Origin: Phycisphaeraceae bacterium
Lineage (GTDB): Bacteria > Planctomycetota > Phycisphaerae > Phycisphaerales > UBA1924
Assembly: GCA_019636845.1 (NCBI GenBank)
Contig: JAHBWV010000001.1
Location: 2,666,001 to 2,730,000 of the forward strand
Reading direction: 5' to 3'
Length of the DNA stretch: 64,000 nucleotides
Shown here: positions 25,371 through 32,774 of the stretch, one piece after another
Layout: each line of letters opens with the position of its first letter
Numbering within the stretch: the first letter of the stretch is position 1
Made by a program: the position numbers and the translations under genes
The notes under the pieces: model-generated
Told to the model about the DNA's origin: nothing
Database searches by the model: none
What the model saw: only the letters and a program-made list of their open reading frames with translations

Positions 25371-25977
25371 ATAGAACCGCGAGCGTCAGCGAGCGGATGG
25401 CCACGTCCAGCGATTCACCATAGAACCGCGAGCGTCAGCGAGCGGATGGCCACGTCCAGCGATTCACCATAGAACCGCGAGCGTCAGCGAGCGGATGGCC
25501 ACGTCCAGCGATTCACCATAGAACCGCGAGCGTCAGCGAGCGGATGGCCACGTCCAGCGCTTCACCACAGAACCGCGAGCGTCAGCGAGCGGATAGTCCC
25601 GCTGCACGCTGCACAGAACCGCGAGCGTCAGCGAGCGGATACCCACGTGCGCCAATCCACCACAGAACCGCGAGCGCCAGCGAGCGGATAGTCCCGCTGC
25701 ACGCTGCACAGAACCGCGAGCGTCAGCGAGCGGATACCCACGTGCGCCAATCCACCATAGAACCGCGAGCGTCAGCGAGCGGATACCCACGTGCGCCAAT
25801 CCACCACAGAACCGCGAGCGTCAGCGAGCGGATGGCCACGTCCAGCGCTTCACCATAGAACCGCGAGCGTCAGCGAGCGGATAGTCCCGCTGCACGCTGC
25901 ACAGAACCGCGAGCGTCAGCGAGCGGATACCCACGTCCAGCGCTTCACCATAGAACCGCGAGCGTCAGCGAGCGGAT
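25371..25977. repeat. REP-like array: 13 direct copies of an imperfect palindrome
   Basis: Thirteen copies of AGAACCGCGAGCG.CAGCGAGCGGAT start at 25373, 25422, 25471, 25520, 25569, 25615, 25664, 25710, 25759, 25808, 25857, 25903 and 25952. Spacing is 49 or 46 bp. The core CCGCGAGCGTCAGCGAGCGG folds as CCGC/GCGG and GC/GC pairs with tandem G-A mismatches; only the copy at 25664 differs (TCAG to CCAG). Three spacer types occur: A (GGCCACGTCCAGCG), B (AGTCCCGCTGCACG, 46-bp units) and C (ACCCACGTGCGCC). In order they run A, A, A, A, B, C, B, C, C, A, B and a C/A hybrid. The array directly precedes a RAYT gene and is not protein coding. Confidence 0.9.
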
Positions 25978-26064
25978 GTCTACCCCATCAGACTGCTTGC
26001 ATGTCGCTTTGATTCGGCGGTCGTTGCCTTGCGGTCGCCACTTGAATCCCGGTAGCATGCGAGA

Positions 26065-26583
26065 GTGGCCATCGCATTTCTCATCACATTCCGTACGTAC
26101 GGAACGTGGCTTCCCGGCAAGGGCGAGGGCACAGTGGATCGCCGCCGGAACGCTCGTGGCACGCCGACGGAGCCAGTGAGCACGGCACTCCGGGCACACG
26201 CTCAGGCAAACCTCTCTCAGCAGTCCGTCCGCCTCGCAGCGAGAGAACGCGCTCACGTTGTCGCTGCTATTCATACCGTGTGCGAGTTTCGTCGCTGGAA
26301 ACTCCACGCGCTCTCAGTCCGCAGCAATCATGTACACGTCGTGGTCACCGCTGATGCTTCGCCTGAAAGGGCGATGACGGATTTCAAGTCCTATGCAACA
26401 CGCGCATTGCGACTGGCCAAACTCAACGGCCCGGATCAGAAAGTCTGGGCAAGGCACGGCAGCACGCGTCATCTGCACGATGAAACTTCGCTTCTCAGGG
26501 CCATCGCATATGTTCTGGATGAACAAGGGATTGACTTGAAGGAGTGGGACGTTCGGCGTGACAATCCGCAGGACTTCGTTTGA
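26065..26583 (+). CDS. REP-associated tyrosine transposase (RAYT), Y1/HUH type
   Basis: This 172-residue protein belongs to the IS200-like Y1 transposase superfamily, RAYT branch. The N-terminal ITFRTYGTWLPG is typical, and the HUH motif is present in RSNHVHVVV (near residue 90). The candidate catalytic Tyr is in TDFKSYATRALR, about 25 residues later. Related enzymes nick and join single-stranded DNA at REP hairpins. I start at the GTG at 26065, since no in-frame ATG fits before the conserved first strand. It is flanked by 13 direct REP copies upstream and one inverted copy downstream, as expected of a REP/RAYT unit. It appears intact. Confidence 0.87.
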   Translation: MAIAFLITFRTYGTWLPGKGEGTVDRRRNARGTPTEPVSTALRAHAQANLSQQSVRLAARERAHVVAAIHTVCEFRRWKLHALSVRSNHVHVVVTADASPERAMTDFKSYATRALRLAKLNGPDQKVWARHGSTRHLHDETSLLRAIAYVLDEQGIDLKEWDVRRDNPQDFV

Positions 26584-26596
26584 GCTCGACGCCAGT

Positions 26597-26624
26597 CCGC
26601 TCGCTGACACTCGCGGTTCTATGG
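26597..26624 (-). repeat. Inverted single copy of the REP unit downstream of the RAYT gene
   Basis: Read on the minus strand, the segment gives CCATAGAACCGCGAG then TGTCAGCGAGCGG, the same unit as the upstream array with one base changed (CGTC to TGTC). It lies 13 bp after the RAYT stop, in opposite orientation, making the gene bounded by inverted REP elements. Confidence 0.88.
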
Positions 26625-26631
26625 CTTCACC

Positions 26632-27126
26632 CTACTGCCTGAACAGGTCCTGCTGGTCCTTCACCTCGCGCGGCATCGTCGCCAGCTCATCAAGCTGCTT
26701 CCGCATGTCGTCCACCGACTGAAACTGGTGATACTCGCTCGCGAACCGCAGAAACGCCACCTCGTCCACATCCAGGAGCTTCCGCATCACCCGCTCGCCG
26801 ATCACGCGCGACGCCACCTCGCGCTCAAAGTCTCTGACCAGCCCCTCCTCAACCTCTTCCGCGATCCGCGCCTTCATCTCCTCGGAGATCGCCCGCTTCC
26901 CGCACGCCGCGATGATCCCACGCAGCACGTTCTGCCGGTCGAACGGCACGTGCGTCCCGTCACGCTTGATCACCATCAGCCGCGAGGTCTGCTCCACCCG
27001 CTCGTACGTTGTGAAACGCTTCCCGCAGTGCACGCACTCGCGACGCCGACGGATCACCCGCCCGCCGTCGCTCGCGCGGCTGTCGATCACCTTGTCGTCA
27101 TCAACTTCGCAATAGGGGCATATCAC
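26632..27126 (-). CDS. nrdR: Transcriptional repressor NrdR
   Basis: NrdR is the ATP/dATP-sensing repressor of ribonucleotide reductase genes. The N-terminal zinc ribbon is MICPYCEVDD with the second pair CVHCGKRFTTYE, the linker contains VIKRDGTHVPFDRQ, and the rest is an ATP-cone with IIAACGKRAIS and VASRVIGERVMRKL. The protein is 164 residues, close to the family norm of 150-160, with a C-terminal tail of polar residues. No nrd gene lies in the window. It is convergent with the RAYT gene, 8 bp past the inverted REP copy. Confidence 0.95.
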   Translation of the reverse strand: MICPYCEVDDDKVIDSRASDGGRVIRRRRECVHCGKRFTTYERVEQTSRLMVIKRDGTHVPFDRQNVLRGIIAACGKRAISEEMKARIAEEVEEGLVRDFEREVASRVIGERVMRKLLDVDEVAFLRFASEYHQFQSVDDMRKQLDELATMPREVKDQQDLFRQ

Positions 27127-27196
27127 GCCCGAGACTATACCAGACTTTCACACACCACCGCTCGGACCACACCACCTCTGTGGCTGTGCCACCAAC

Positions 27197-28270
27197 TCAC
27201 CGACCCGGAGCACCATCGCGAACCGCTGACTGTTGCGACTCGGCCGAAGGAGTGATCGCCGATGAATCGATCCCACACTCCCGCACGATCCACCTCACAC
27301 CCTCGATCACGCGCGGCGGGGCCTTCACAAACATCTTCGTCCCCACGATCGACATCACCGCGATCTCCCCCCCGTTATCCACCCACCCATCCGGCTCGAT
27401 GAACGTCGTCACCAGCGAGTGGATCTCATCCTCAGCCACGCCACGCAACTGCGCCGCACTCAGATCGATCGTCACGAGCACCCGCTCTTCCATGTCGAAC
27501 ACGTGCGCCGAAGCGACACGCAGCACACCATCCGCGATCCGATAGTCCATCACACCACCATGATCGATCCCCGACGCAACCTCCCCCCTCACAGTGCCCG
27601 CGTTGATCGCGCCGAATACCTGCGCCAAGTCGCCATCCGCCACATCCAGCGTCACCTCCGTCACCGGCTCCAGACCCAGCGGCGCGAGTGAGTTCCACTC
27701 CACGCTCAACCGCTTCCCCGCACTCTGGGCCACTCCACGCAGCACCTCCTCCAGTGGCTTGCCCGTAACGCTCACCCTGCCGATCGGAACCGCCTGACGC
27801 TGCTGCCCCGGCGCGGCGTACACGCTGATCTCAGGATGGCTCGGATCGCCACCCCCCGACAGTGCCATCAAGCTCGTCACCAACGCCGCCCCCGCCATCC
27901 CGAACAGTCCAAGGTTCATCGCGATTCTCCTTCGCGCCGGCGACTTGCTCGCCCGCGCATACCGTGCCGCCAGTTCCGCCGCATCGCCCAGTTCCGCGAT
28001 CGCCTCGCGCGTCGCGTTGGACTCGTGCAGCCCCGTCAACATCAGATCCCGCACCCGATCACGCAGGTGCGAATCAAGCTCATCTCGTATCGCCCGCTTC
28101 TCCGCGCTCCCCAGTCGCACCAACCCCATCAGCACATCCAGCCACGCACCCACAGCGTCCGGCTGGCTCAGCCAGACACCCTCGATCACATCGCCCCCCA
28201 CACTCGCGCCGGGCGCGTTGCCACGCCGCCCCCCGGCATCACGCACCCCGGCATCACGCACCCTGCTCAT
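27197..28270 (-). CDS. PadR-linked permease-prefix (HAAS-like) membrane protein
   Basis: The protein has about 357 residues. The N-terminal region includes an HAAS/permease-prefix-like helical domain (RAIRDELDSHLRDRVRDL, then REAIAELGDAAELAARYA), which is typical of membrane proteins encoded beside PadR regulators. One hydrophobic segment, LGLFGMAGAALVTSLMAL, is followed by a mainly extracytoplasmic domain with beta-rich patterns such as IGRVSVTGKPLEEVLRGVAQ, resembling a secretin N-domain. The start ATG at 28270 overlaps the PadR stop (ATGA), so the pair is translationally coupled. The frame is open far upstream across thrS, but only the section after 28270 fits. Its role is probably a membrane output or regulator; the exact job is unknown. 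Confidence 0.68.
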   Translation of the reverse strand: MSRVRDAGVRDAGGRRGNAPGASVGGDVIEGVWLSQPDAVGAWLDVLMGLVRLGSAEKRAIRDELDSHLRDRVRDLMLTGLHESNATREAIAELGDAAELAARYARASKSPARRRIAMNLGLFGMAGAALVTSLMALSGGGDPSHPEISVYAAPGQQRQAVPIGRVSVTGKPLEEVLRGVAQSAGKRLSVEWNSLAPLGLEPVTEVTLDVADGDLAQVFGAINAGTVRGEVASGIDHGGVMDYRIADGVLRVASAHVFDMEERVLVTIDLSAAQLRGVAEDEIHSLVTTFIEPDGWVDNGGEIAVMSIVGTKMFVKAPPRVIEGVRWIVRECGIDSSAITPSAESQQSAVRDGAPGR

Positions 28271-28632
28271 CGTGTCACCTCCCCCGTCTCCGGGCCAACC
28301 AGCGCATCCACCAGCGCCCGGAACGCCCGATGCGCCGCAAGCCGCTGTGCCAGCCGCTTCTTCCCCTTCGCCGTCACGCGATACCACTTGCGCTTCCGCC
28401 CCTCGCCCGGCTGCTCCTCCTCCGATTTCACCTCGTCCCACGTCCCCTGGATCAATCCCGATGCTTCGAGTTCCTTCAGCATCGGATACAACACGCCCGG
28501 CGTGAGGCGCACCCGCCCGTCCGACTTGGCCGCCAGTTCCTTCGTGATCGCGTACCCGTACTTCGGCGCCTCGGCCAGCAGCGAGAGCACCACCAGCTCC
28601 ATGTCGTCCCGCTGTCCGCTTCGTCCAAGCAT
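28267..28632 (-). CDS. PadR-family transcriptional regulator
   Basis: The winged-helix domain is clear: MELVVLSLLAEAPKYGYAIT, then the recognition segment LTPGVLYPMLKELEASGLI and a wing containing KRKWYRVTAKG. I place the start at the ATG at 28632 (121 residues), because GGAAGGGAGCGGGCG precedes it as a good ribosome site; a start at 28674 would add 14 atypical residues. PadR proteins repress their own operons. An inverted repeat at 28702-28722, about 70 bp upstream, is a likely operator. The downstream gene overlaps its stop. Confidence 0.87.
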   Translation of the reverse strand: MLGRSGQRDDMELVVLSLLAEAPKYGYAITKELAAKSDGRVRLTPGVLYPMLKELEASGLIQGTWDEVKSEEEQPGEGRKRKWYRVTAKGKKRLAQRLAAHRAFRALVDALVGPETGEVTR

Positions 28633-28701
28633 CGCCCGCTCCCTTCCTTCCCAGTGCCCTTTGCCATTGCCCATCCGTACCGCCGCATCCGTCGGTTCCG
28701 A

Positions 28702-28722
28702 ATATATCGAATATAGATATAT
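28702..28722. promoter_or_regulatory. Probable PadR operator (7-7-7 inverted repeat)
   Basis: The arms ATATATC and GATATAT are exact complements separated by GAATATA. This AT-rich dyad is unlike the surrounding GC-rich DNA and lies about 70 bp upstream of the PadR start, where autoregulation would be expected. It could also influence thrS, which diverges from here. Confidence 0.55.
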
Positions 28723-28948
28723 CCGGCAACAGAGGTATCCTCCTCATATCGGCACCGCTCGCCCCCCCTCCCCTTGCTTGCGGCACCCGCCCCCCGCGGC
28801 TAACCTTCCCCACAAATGCACCCGGCCAGCACAACCACGAAGACGCCCCGCCACCGCACTCGCGCCTGACGCCGGACCCGCGAGCCCGCCCAACGACCAC
28901 CACAAGCCCGGCCCCTCGGTCGGGCTTGTTCGCTTCAAGGAAACCCCC

Positions 28949-31183
28949 GTGCCACAGATCACACTCCCCGACGGCTCCGTCAAATCCTTCGACGCCCCCG
29001 TCACCGCCCACGCCGTCGCCGCCTCCATCGGCACCGGCCTCGCCAAGGCCGCCATCGGTGCCAAGATCGACCTCAACGACGGACAGGGCCCGCAACTCCG
29101 CGACCTCTCCACCCTCATCGATCGCGATGCCTCCATCGCCATCATCACCGCGCCCCGCGCCAACCAAGCCGCCACGCCCGACGCGCTCTTTCTCATCCGT
29201 CACTCCGCCGCTCACGTCATGGCCGAGGCCATCCAGGACGTACTCGGCGCCAATGAGAAGGGCGAGCGCGTCCTCCTCGCCTACGGCCCACCCACCGAGA
29301 CCGGCTTCTTCTATGACATGTACATCCCCGAGGGAATGAAACTCTCCTCCGATCACTTCGATGCCATCAACGCCCGCATCGCCGAGATCATCAAGGAAGA
29401 CCGGCCCTTCACCCGCTACGAGCAGCCCGCCTCCGACGCACTCCCGCGTCTGAAGTCCGAGGGCAACAAGTACAAGGTCGACAACGCCGAACGCGCCCTC
29501 GGCCTCCCCTCCTCCGTCTACAAGGGCGCGAAGGCCGCGCCCCCCGACGCGACCCGCGCCCCCGGCTCGCCAGTACTCTCCTTCTACGCCACCGGCCAAC
29601 CCGGCAAAAACTGGGAAGACCTCTGCCGAGGCCCGCACGTCCCCAGCACCTCCCGCATCGGCGCGGCACGCGTCATGTCCCTCGCCTCCGCCTACTGGCA
29701 CGGCGATGAGAACTCCGACCGCCTCATCCGCGTCTACGGCACCGCCTTTCCCACCCAGGAACAACTCGACGCCTATCTCGTCCAGCTCGAAGAAGCAAAG
29801 AAGCGCGACCACCGCACCATCGGCAAGGCCCTCCGCCTCTTCCACATCGACGAAGATGTCGGCCAGGGGCTCATCCTCTGGACCCCCAAGGGCTCCATCA
29901 TCCGCAAGGAACTCCAGACCTTCATCGCCGCCGAACTCAAGAAGCAGGGCTACACCGAGGTCTTCACCCCGCACATCGGCTCGCTCGAGCTCTACAAGAC
30001 CAGCGGCCACTTCCCCTATTACAAAGACTCCCAGTTCGCCCCCATCGTCGAGCGCAACGCCCTCGACGAACTCTGCGCCTCCGGCTGCTCCTGCGCCGAG
30101 ATGCTCAATCGCGTCGAGGGTGTCTCCGAGCGCCTCGCGCGAGGCCTCAACGAACGCGCCCGCAAACAGATCATCGCCAAAGATCGCATCCTCCCCGATG
30201 ACCAGCTCATCGAGGGCTTCATGCTGAAGCCCATGAACTGCCCCCACCACGCCAAGATCTTCGGCTCCGCCCCGCACTCCTATCGCGACATGCCCGTCCG
30301 CCTCGCCGAGTTCGGCACCGTCTACCGCTGGGAGCAATCAGGCGAACTCAACGGCATGACCCGCGTCCGAGGATTCACCCAGGACGATGCCCACCTCTTC
30401 TGCACCGAGGACCAGATCCCCGCCGAGATCCAGGGCTGCCTCTCCCTCGTCAAGACCATCTTCAACGTCCTCGGGATGAAAGACTACCGCGTCCGCGTCG
30501 GCCTGCGCGATCCCGACTCCAACAAGTACACCGGCAGCGCCGAGTCATGGGACAAGGCCGAGAAGTCCTGCATCGACGCCGCGGCATCCCTCGGCGTCTC
30601 CTTCAGCAAAGAGCCCGGCGAGGCCGCCTTCTACGGCCCGAAGATCGACTTCGTCGTCAAAGACGTCATCGGCCGTGAGTGGCAGCTCGGCACCGTTCAG
30701 GTCGATTACCAGATGGGCTTCCGCTTCGACCTCTCCTACATCGGGCCAGACAACCGCCCGCACCGCCCCGTCGTCATCCACCGCGCGCCCTTCGGCTCCA
30801 TGGAACGCTTCTGCGGCGTGCTCATCGAGCACTTCGCGGGCGCGTTCCCCACCTGGCTCAGCCCCGAGCAGTGCCGCGTGCTGCCGATTTCTGACAAGTC
30901 CAACGACTACGGACACAAGGTCCTCGCGGCTCTCACCGCCGCGGGCGTTCGCGCATCCATCGACGATGCCAACGAACGCGTGCAGGCGAAGATCAAGGTC
31001 GCGGCCGATGAGAAGATCCCGTACCTCCTGATCGTCGGCCCACGCGATGCGGAGAACAACGCAGTCTCCGTCCGCGCCCGCGGCGTGGAAAAGGACCTCG
31101 GCGCCATGCCCCTCGACACCTTCGTCTCACGCATCAAGGCCGAGATCGAGAGCAAGGGGATTGAGCTGGGGGTGAGGCCGTGA
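28949..31183 (+). CDS. thrS: Threonyl-tRNA synthetase with an extra insertion
   Basis: The enzyme charges tRNA-Thr. Domains in order: TGS (residues about 1-65, with ITLPDGSVKSFDAPV), the editing/SAD domain with the HSAAHVMAEA metal motif (near residue 88) and the DLCRGPHVP motif, the class II core with MLKPMNCPHH, RVRGFTQDDAHLFC and APFGSMERF, and the anticodon-binding domain. The length is 744, versus about 640 in E. coli. A roughly 55-residue insertion just before MNCP explains part of the excess. The GTG at 28949 is chosen because AAGGA lies at 28937-28941. The same frame is open upstream to 27836 but is not protein-like. Confidence 0.93.
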   Translation: MPQITLPDGSVKSFDAPVTAHAVAASIGTGLAKAAIGAKIDLNDGQGPQLRDLSTLIDRDASIAIITAPRANQAATPDALFLIRHSAAHVMAEAIQDVLGANEKGERVLLAYGPPTETGFFYDMYIPEGMKLSSDHFDAINARIAEIIKEDRPFTRYEQPASDALPRLKSEGNKYKVDNAERALGLPSSVYKGAKAAPPDATRAPGSPVLSFYATGQPGKNWEDLCRGPHVPSTSRIGAARVMSLASAYWHGDENSDRLIRVYGTAFPTQEQLDAYLVQLEEAKKRDHRTIGKALRLFHIDEDVGQGLILWTPKGSIIRKELQTFIAAELKKQGYTEVFTPHIGSLELYKTSGHFPYYKDSQFAPIVERNALDELCASGCSCAEMLNRVEGVSERLARGLNERARKQIIAKDRILPDDQLIEGFMLKPMNCPHHAKIFGSAPHSYRDMPVRLAEFGTVYRWEQSGELNGMTRVRGFTQDDAHLFCTEDQIPAEIQGCLSLVKTIFNVLGMKDYRVRVGLRDPDSNKYTGSAESWDKAEKSCIDAAASLGVSFSKEPGEAAFYGPKIDFVVKDVIGREWQLGTVQVDYQMGFRFDLSYIGPDNRPHRPVVIHRAPFGSMERFCGVLIEHFAGAFPTWLSPEQCRVLPISDKSNDYGHKVLAALTAAGVRASIDDANERVQAKIKVAADEKIPYLLIVGPRDAENNAVSVRARGVEKDLGAMPLDTFVSRIKAEIESKGIELGVRP

Positions 31184-31260
31184 GGTAGCCTGTTGTTTCT
31201 CAGCATTGCGATGCCTCATGGAGCCATTTCAAACACTATTGCTATCGACACTGTTTCCAC

Positions 31261-32511
31261 ATGGACACATCACCACGTCATACCGATGAACGACTAAAAT
31301 CGTGGCTTGATACGAATCAACTCGATCAGGAACGACTCTGCCAAGCACTGCTATCGATCGATGGTAGATTTACAGACGTTCGTCCTAGGCAACCTCGCGG
31401 CGGCCCCGACGGCGGCCGAGACCTTGAAGCCATGTTTCAAAATAACCATCAAGCATGGATCGCAATCGGCTTTAAGGTATCCGCAACCGATTCTGCTACC
31501 GACCGAAAATGGGCGGCGGACAAGTTCAAGTCCGATCTCGCATCCGCAATGAAGATGAACGCCGATCTCGACGCTTTCGTGTTTATGACAAACATTACTT
31601 TGACAGTCACACAACGCAATACACTTATATCACATGCAAATAGCCAAGGCATCGCTGTCTCCGACATACTTGATCGAGAGCGCATGCGTATTTTATTAGA
31701 TAGCCCAGACGGGCTCAGCATACGCTTTCAGTATCTAGGAATAAACTTATCTGACGCTGAGCAAGCCGCGTTCTTCAGTCGCTGGGGCAATCGTATTGAG
31801 GACATCGTGCGCGGGGTCGCCTCACGCATCGACACGCGCATCGATCGCGTGCAGTTCATGCTTGAACAATCGCGTCCCCTTCGACACATCAGCGTTGTGC
31901 TGTATCTGAAGCCAGGCATTGCACTCCCACCCTCCACGCATTTTCGTCTTTTGTGCCAGATCTATATTGTGGGCACAACCACGAAACACAACCGCCTTGT
32001 TCTTGCTGCCTGCGACGAGAGCTCGCTGCGCCCTAGTACCTTTTCTGGCGGATCACATAACTGCATACTATACGACTTCGACACCATAGCGTGTGCGGAT
32101 TCTTCGCAACCTGCTCCAACGCCACGCACATCTGGCGCAATGGTATGGCCCGATCAAATGAACCGCATAATTGCGAGCGGTGGCTTTAGTGAATGGACTC
32201 CTGATCCTGACATACCAACGCTTTCATCGCTTGATTGCGCGTGCGTCGGAGTGTTTGTAAACTCATCGATTGCGCAGTATATTGATCGCCTTGAGCTCAA
32301 TGCCAATGAATACACGCTTTGGAGCGCTGCGAGATCAGAACTTGCGTTTGATAGCCCAAATAGCCCGCCGACGATGCCTTGGCAATTCAGCGATGATGAA
32401 CTTGCAGACGTGTGGGTGAGGATCATGAGTTCTATGGGGATGTCGCCATTCCGGTTCTCTGACACCACTCCCCGCCGCCGATTCCAGGCCGCTGGCTCCG
32501 ACCGCCTTTGA
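31261..32511 (+). CDS. Unknown protein with nuclease-like PDGGRD motif; atypical composition
   Basis: The 416-residue protein has an N-terminal RGGPDGGRDLEAMF motif (residues 46-59) and a following WIAIGFKVSA (Lys72), which resembles the D...GxK core of PD-(D/E)xK or Mrr-like nucleases; the usual acidic residue before the Lys is missing. The region DAFVFMTNITLTVTQRN and LSIRFQYLGINLSDAEQAAF recall helper proteins of restriction or defence islands. The codon use is visibly AT-richer than neighbours (many AAA, ATA, TTA). No partner gene lies alongside. A hairpin follows the stop. I judge it a horizontally acquired gene with a possible nucleic-acid role; function is not established. Confidence 0.6.
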   Translation: MDTSPRHTDERLKSWLDTNQLDQERLCQALLSIDGRFTDVRPRQPRGGPDGGRDLEAMFQNNHQAWIAIGFKVSATDSATDRKWAADKFKSDLASAMKMNADLDAFVFMTNITLTVTQRNTLISHANSQGIAVSDILDRERMRILLDSPDGLSIRFQYLGINLSDAEQAAFFSRWGNRIEDIVRGVASRIDTRIDRVQFMLEQSRPLRHISVVLYLKPGIALPPSTHFRLLCQIYIVGTTTKHNRLVLAACDESSLRPSTFSGGSHNCILYDFDTIACADSSQPAPTPRTSGAMVWPDQMNRIIASGGFSEWTPDPDIPTLSSLDCACVGVFVNSSIAQYIDRLELNANEYTLWSAARSELAFDSPNSPPTMPWQFSDDELADVWVRIMSSMGMSPFRFSDTTPRRRFQAAGSDRL

Positions 32512-32521
32512 TGTGCCATCA

Positions 32522-32545
32522 AGGTTGGTCTCTCTGGACCAACCT
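32522..32545. other. 9-bp hairpin after the foreign gene
   Basis: Arms AGGTTGGTC and GACCAACCT are exact complements with a TCTCTG loop. It lies 10 bp after the TGA, where a terminator would be expected, but no U-tract follows. The next 230 bp (to 32774) are GC-rich without a convincing gene and contain GGCCCAACGGCCC, itself almost palindromic. Confidence 0.5.
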
Positions 32546-32774
32546 CGGCACTCTTCTCTCCTCCGAGCGGCCCAACGGCCCGCCGGGATGTAGCCACCCG
32601 TGGGGGGCGGGCGCAGCGTCGTTCCGTAGGGACAAGCCAGCCCGTGGAAACCCGTCGCGCTGCGACACACCCGCGCCCGTCCCACGACCACACCACGCGG
32701 CGTGACCGCGCTCCCCAACCCCCGCGCGATCATCCAGACTCCACGCTCACAAAGTCCCGGCGCACGCGCACCGA

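Noticed and set aside
25371..25977. Possible CRISPR array
   Set aside because: Spacers are not unique: three types recur, and the repeat core is an imperfect palindrome tied to a RAYT gene. No cas gene is present.
25544..26012. Open frames of 70-104 residues across the repeat array on both strands
   Set aside because: They translate the repeat itself (repeated EPRASASG and RERQRAD) and exist only because the 49-bp units keep frames open; no independent protein features.
27836..28948. Upstream extension of the thrS frame
   Set aside because: The sequence reads as Arg/Pro/His-rich shadow of the antisense PadR and permease-prefix genes; ThrRS starts at the TGS domain at 28949 with a ribosome site.
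28271..30337. Long antisense frame over thrS joined to the permease-prefix gene
   Set aside because: It is rich in Gly, Ala and Asp and mirrors thrS codons; the real gene starts at 28270, overlapping the PadR stop.
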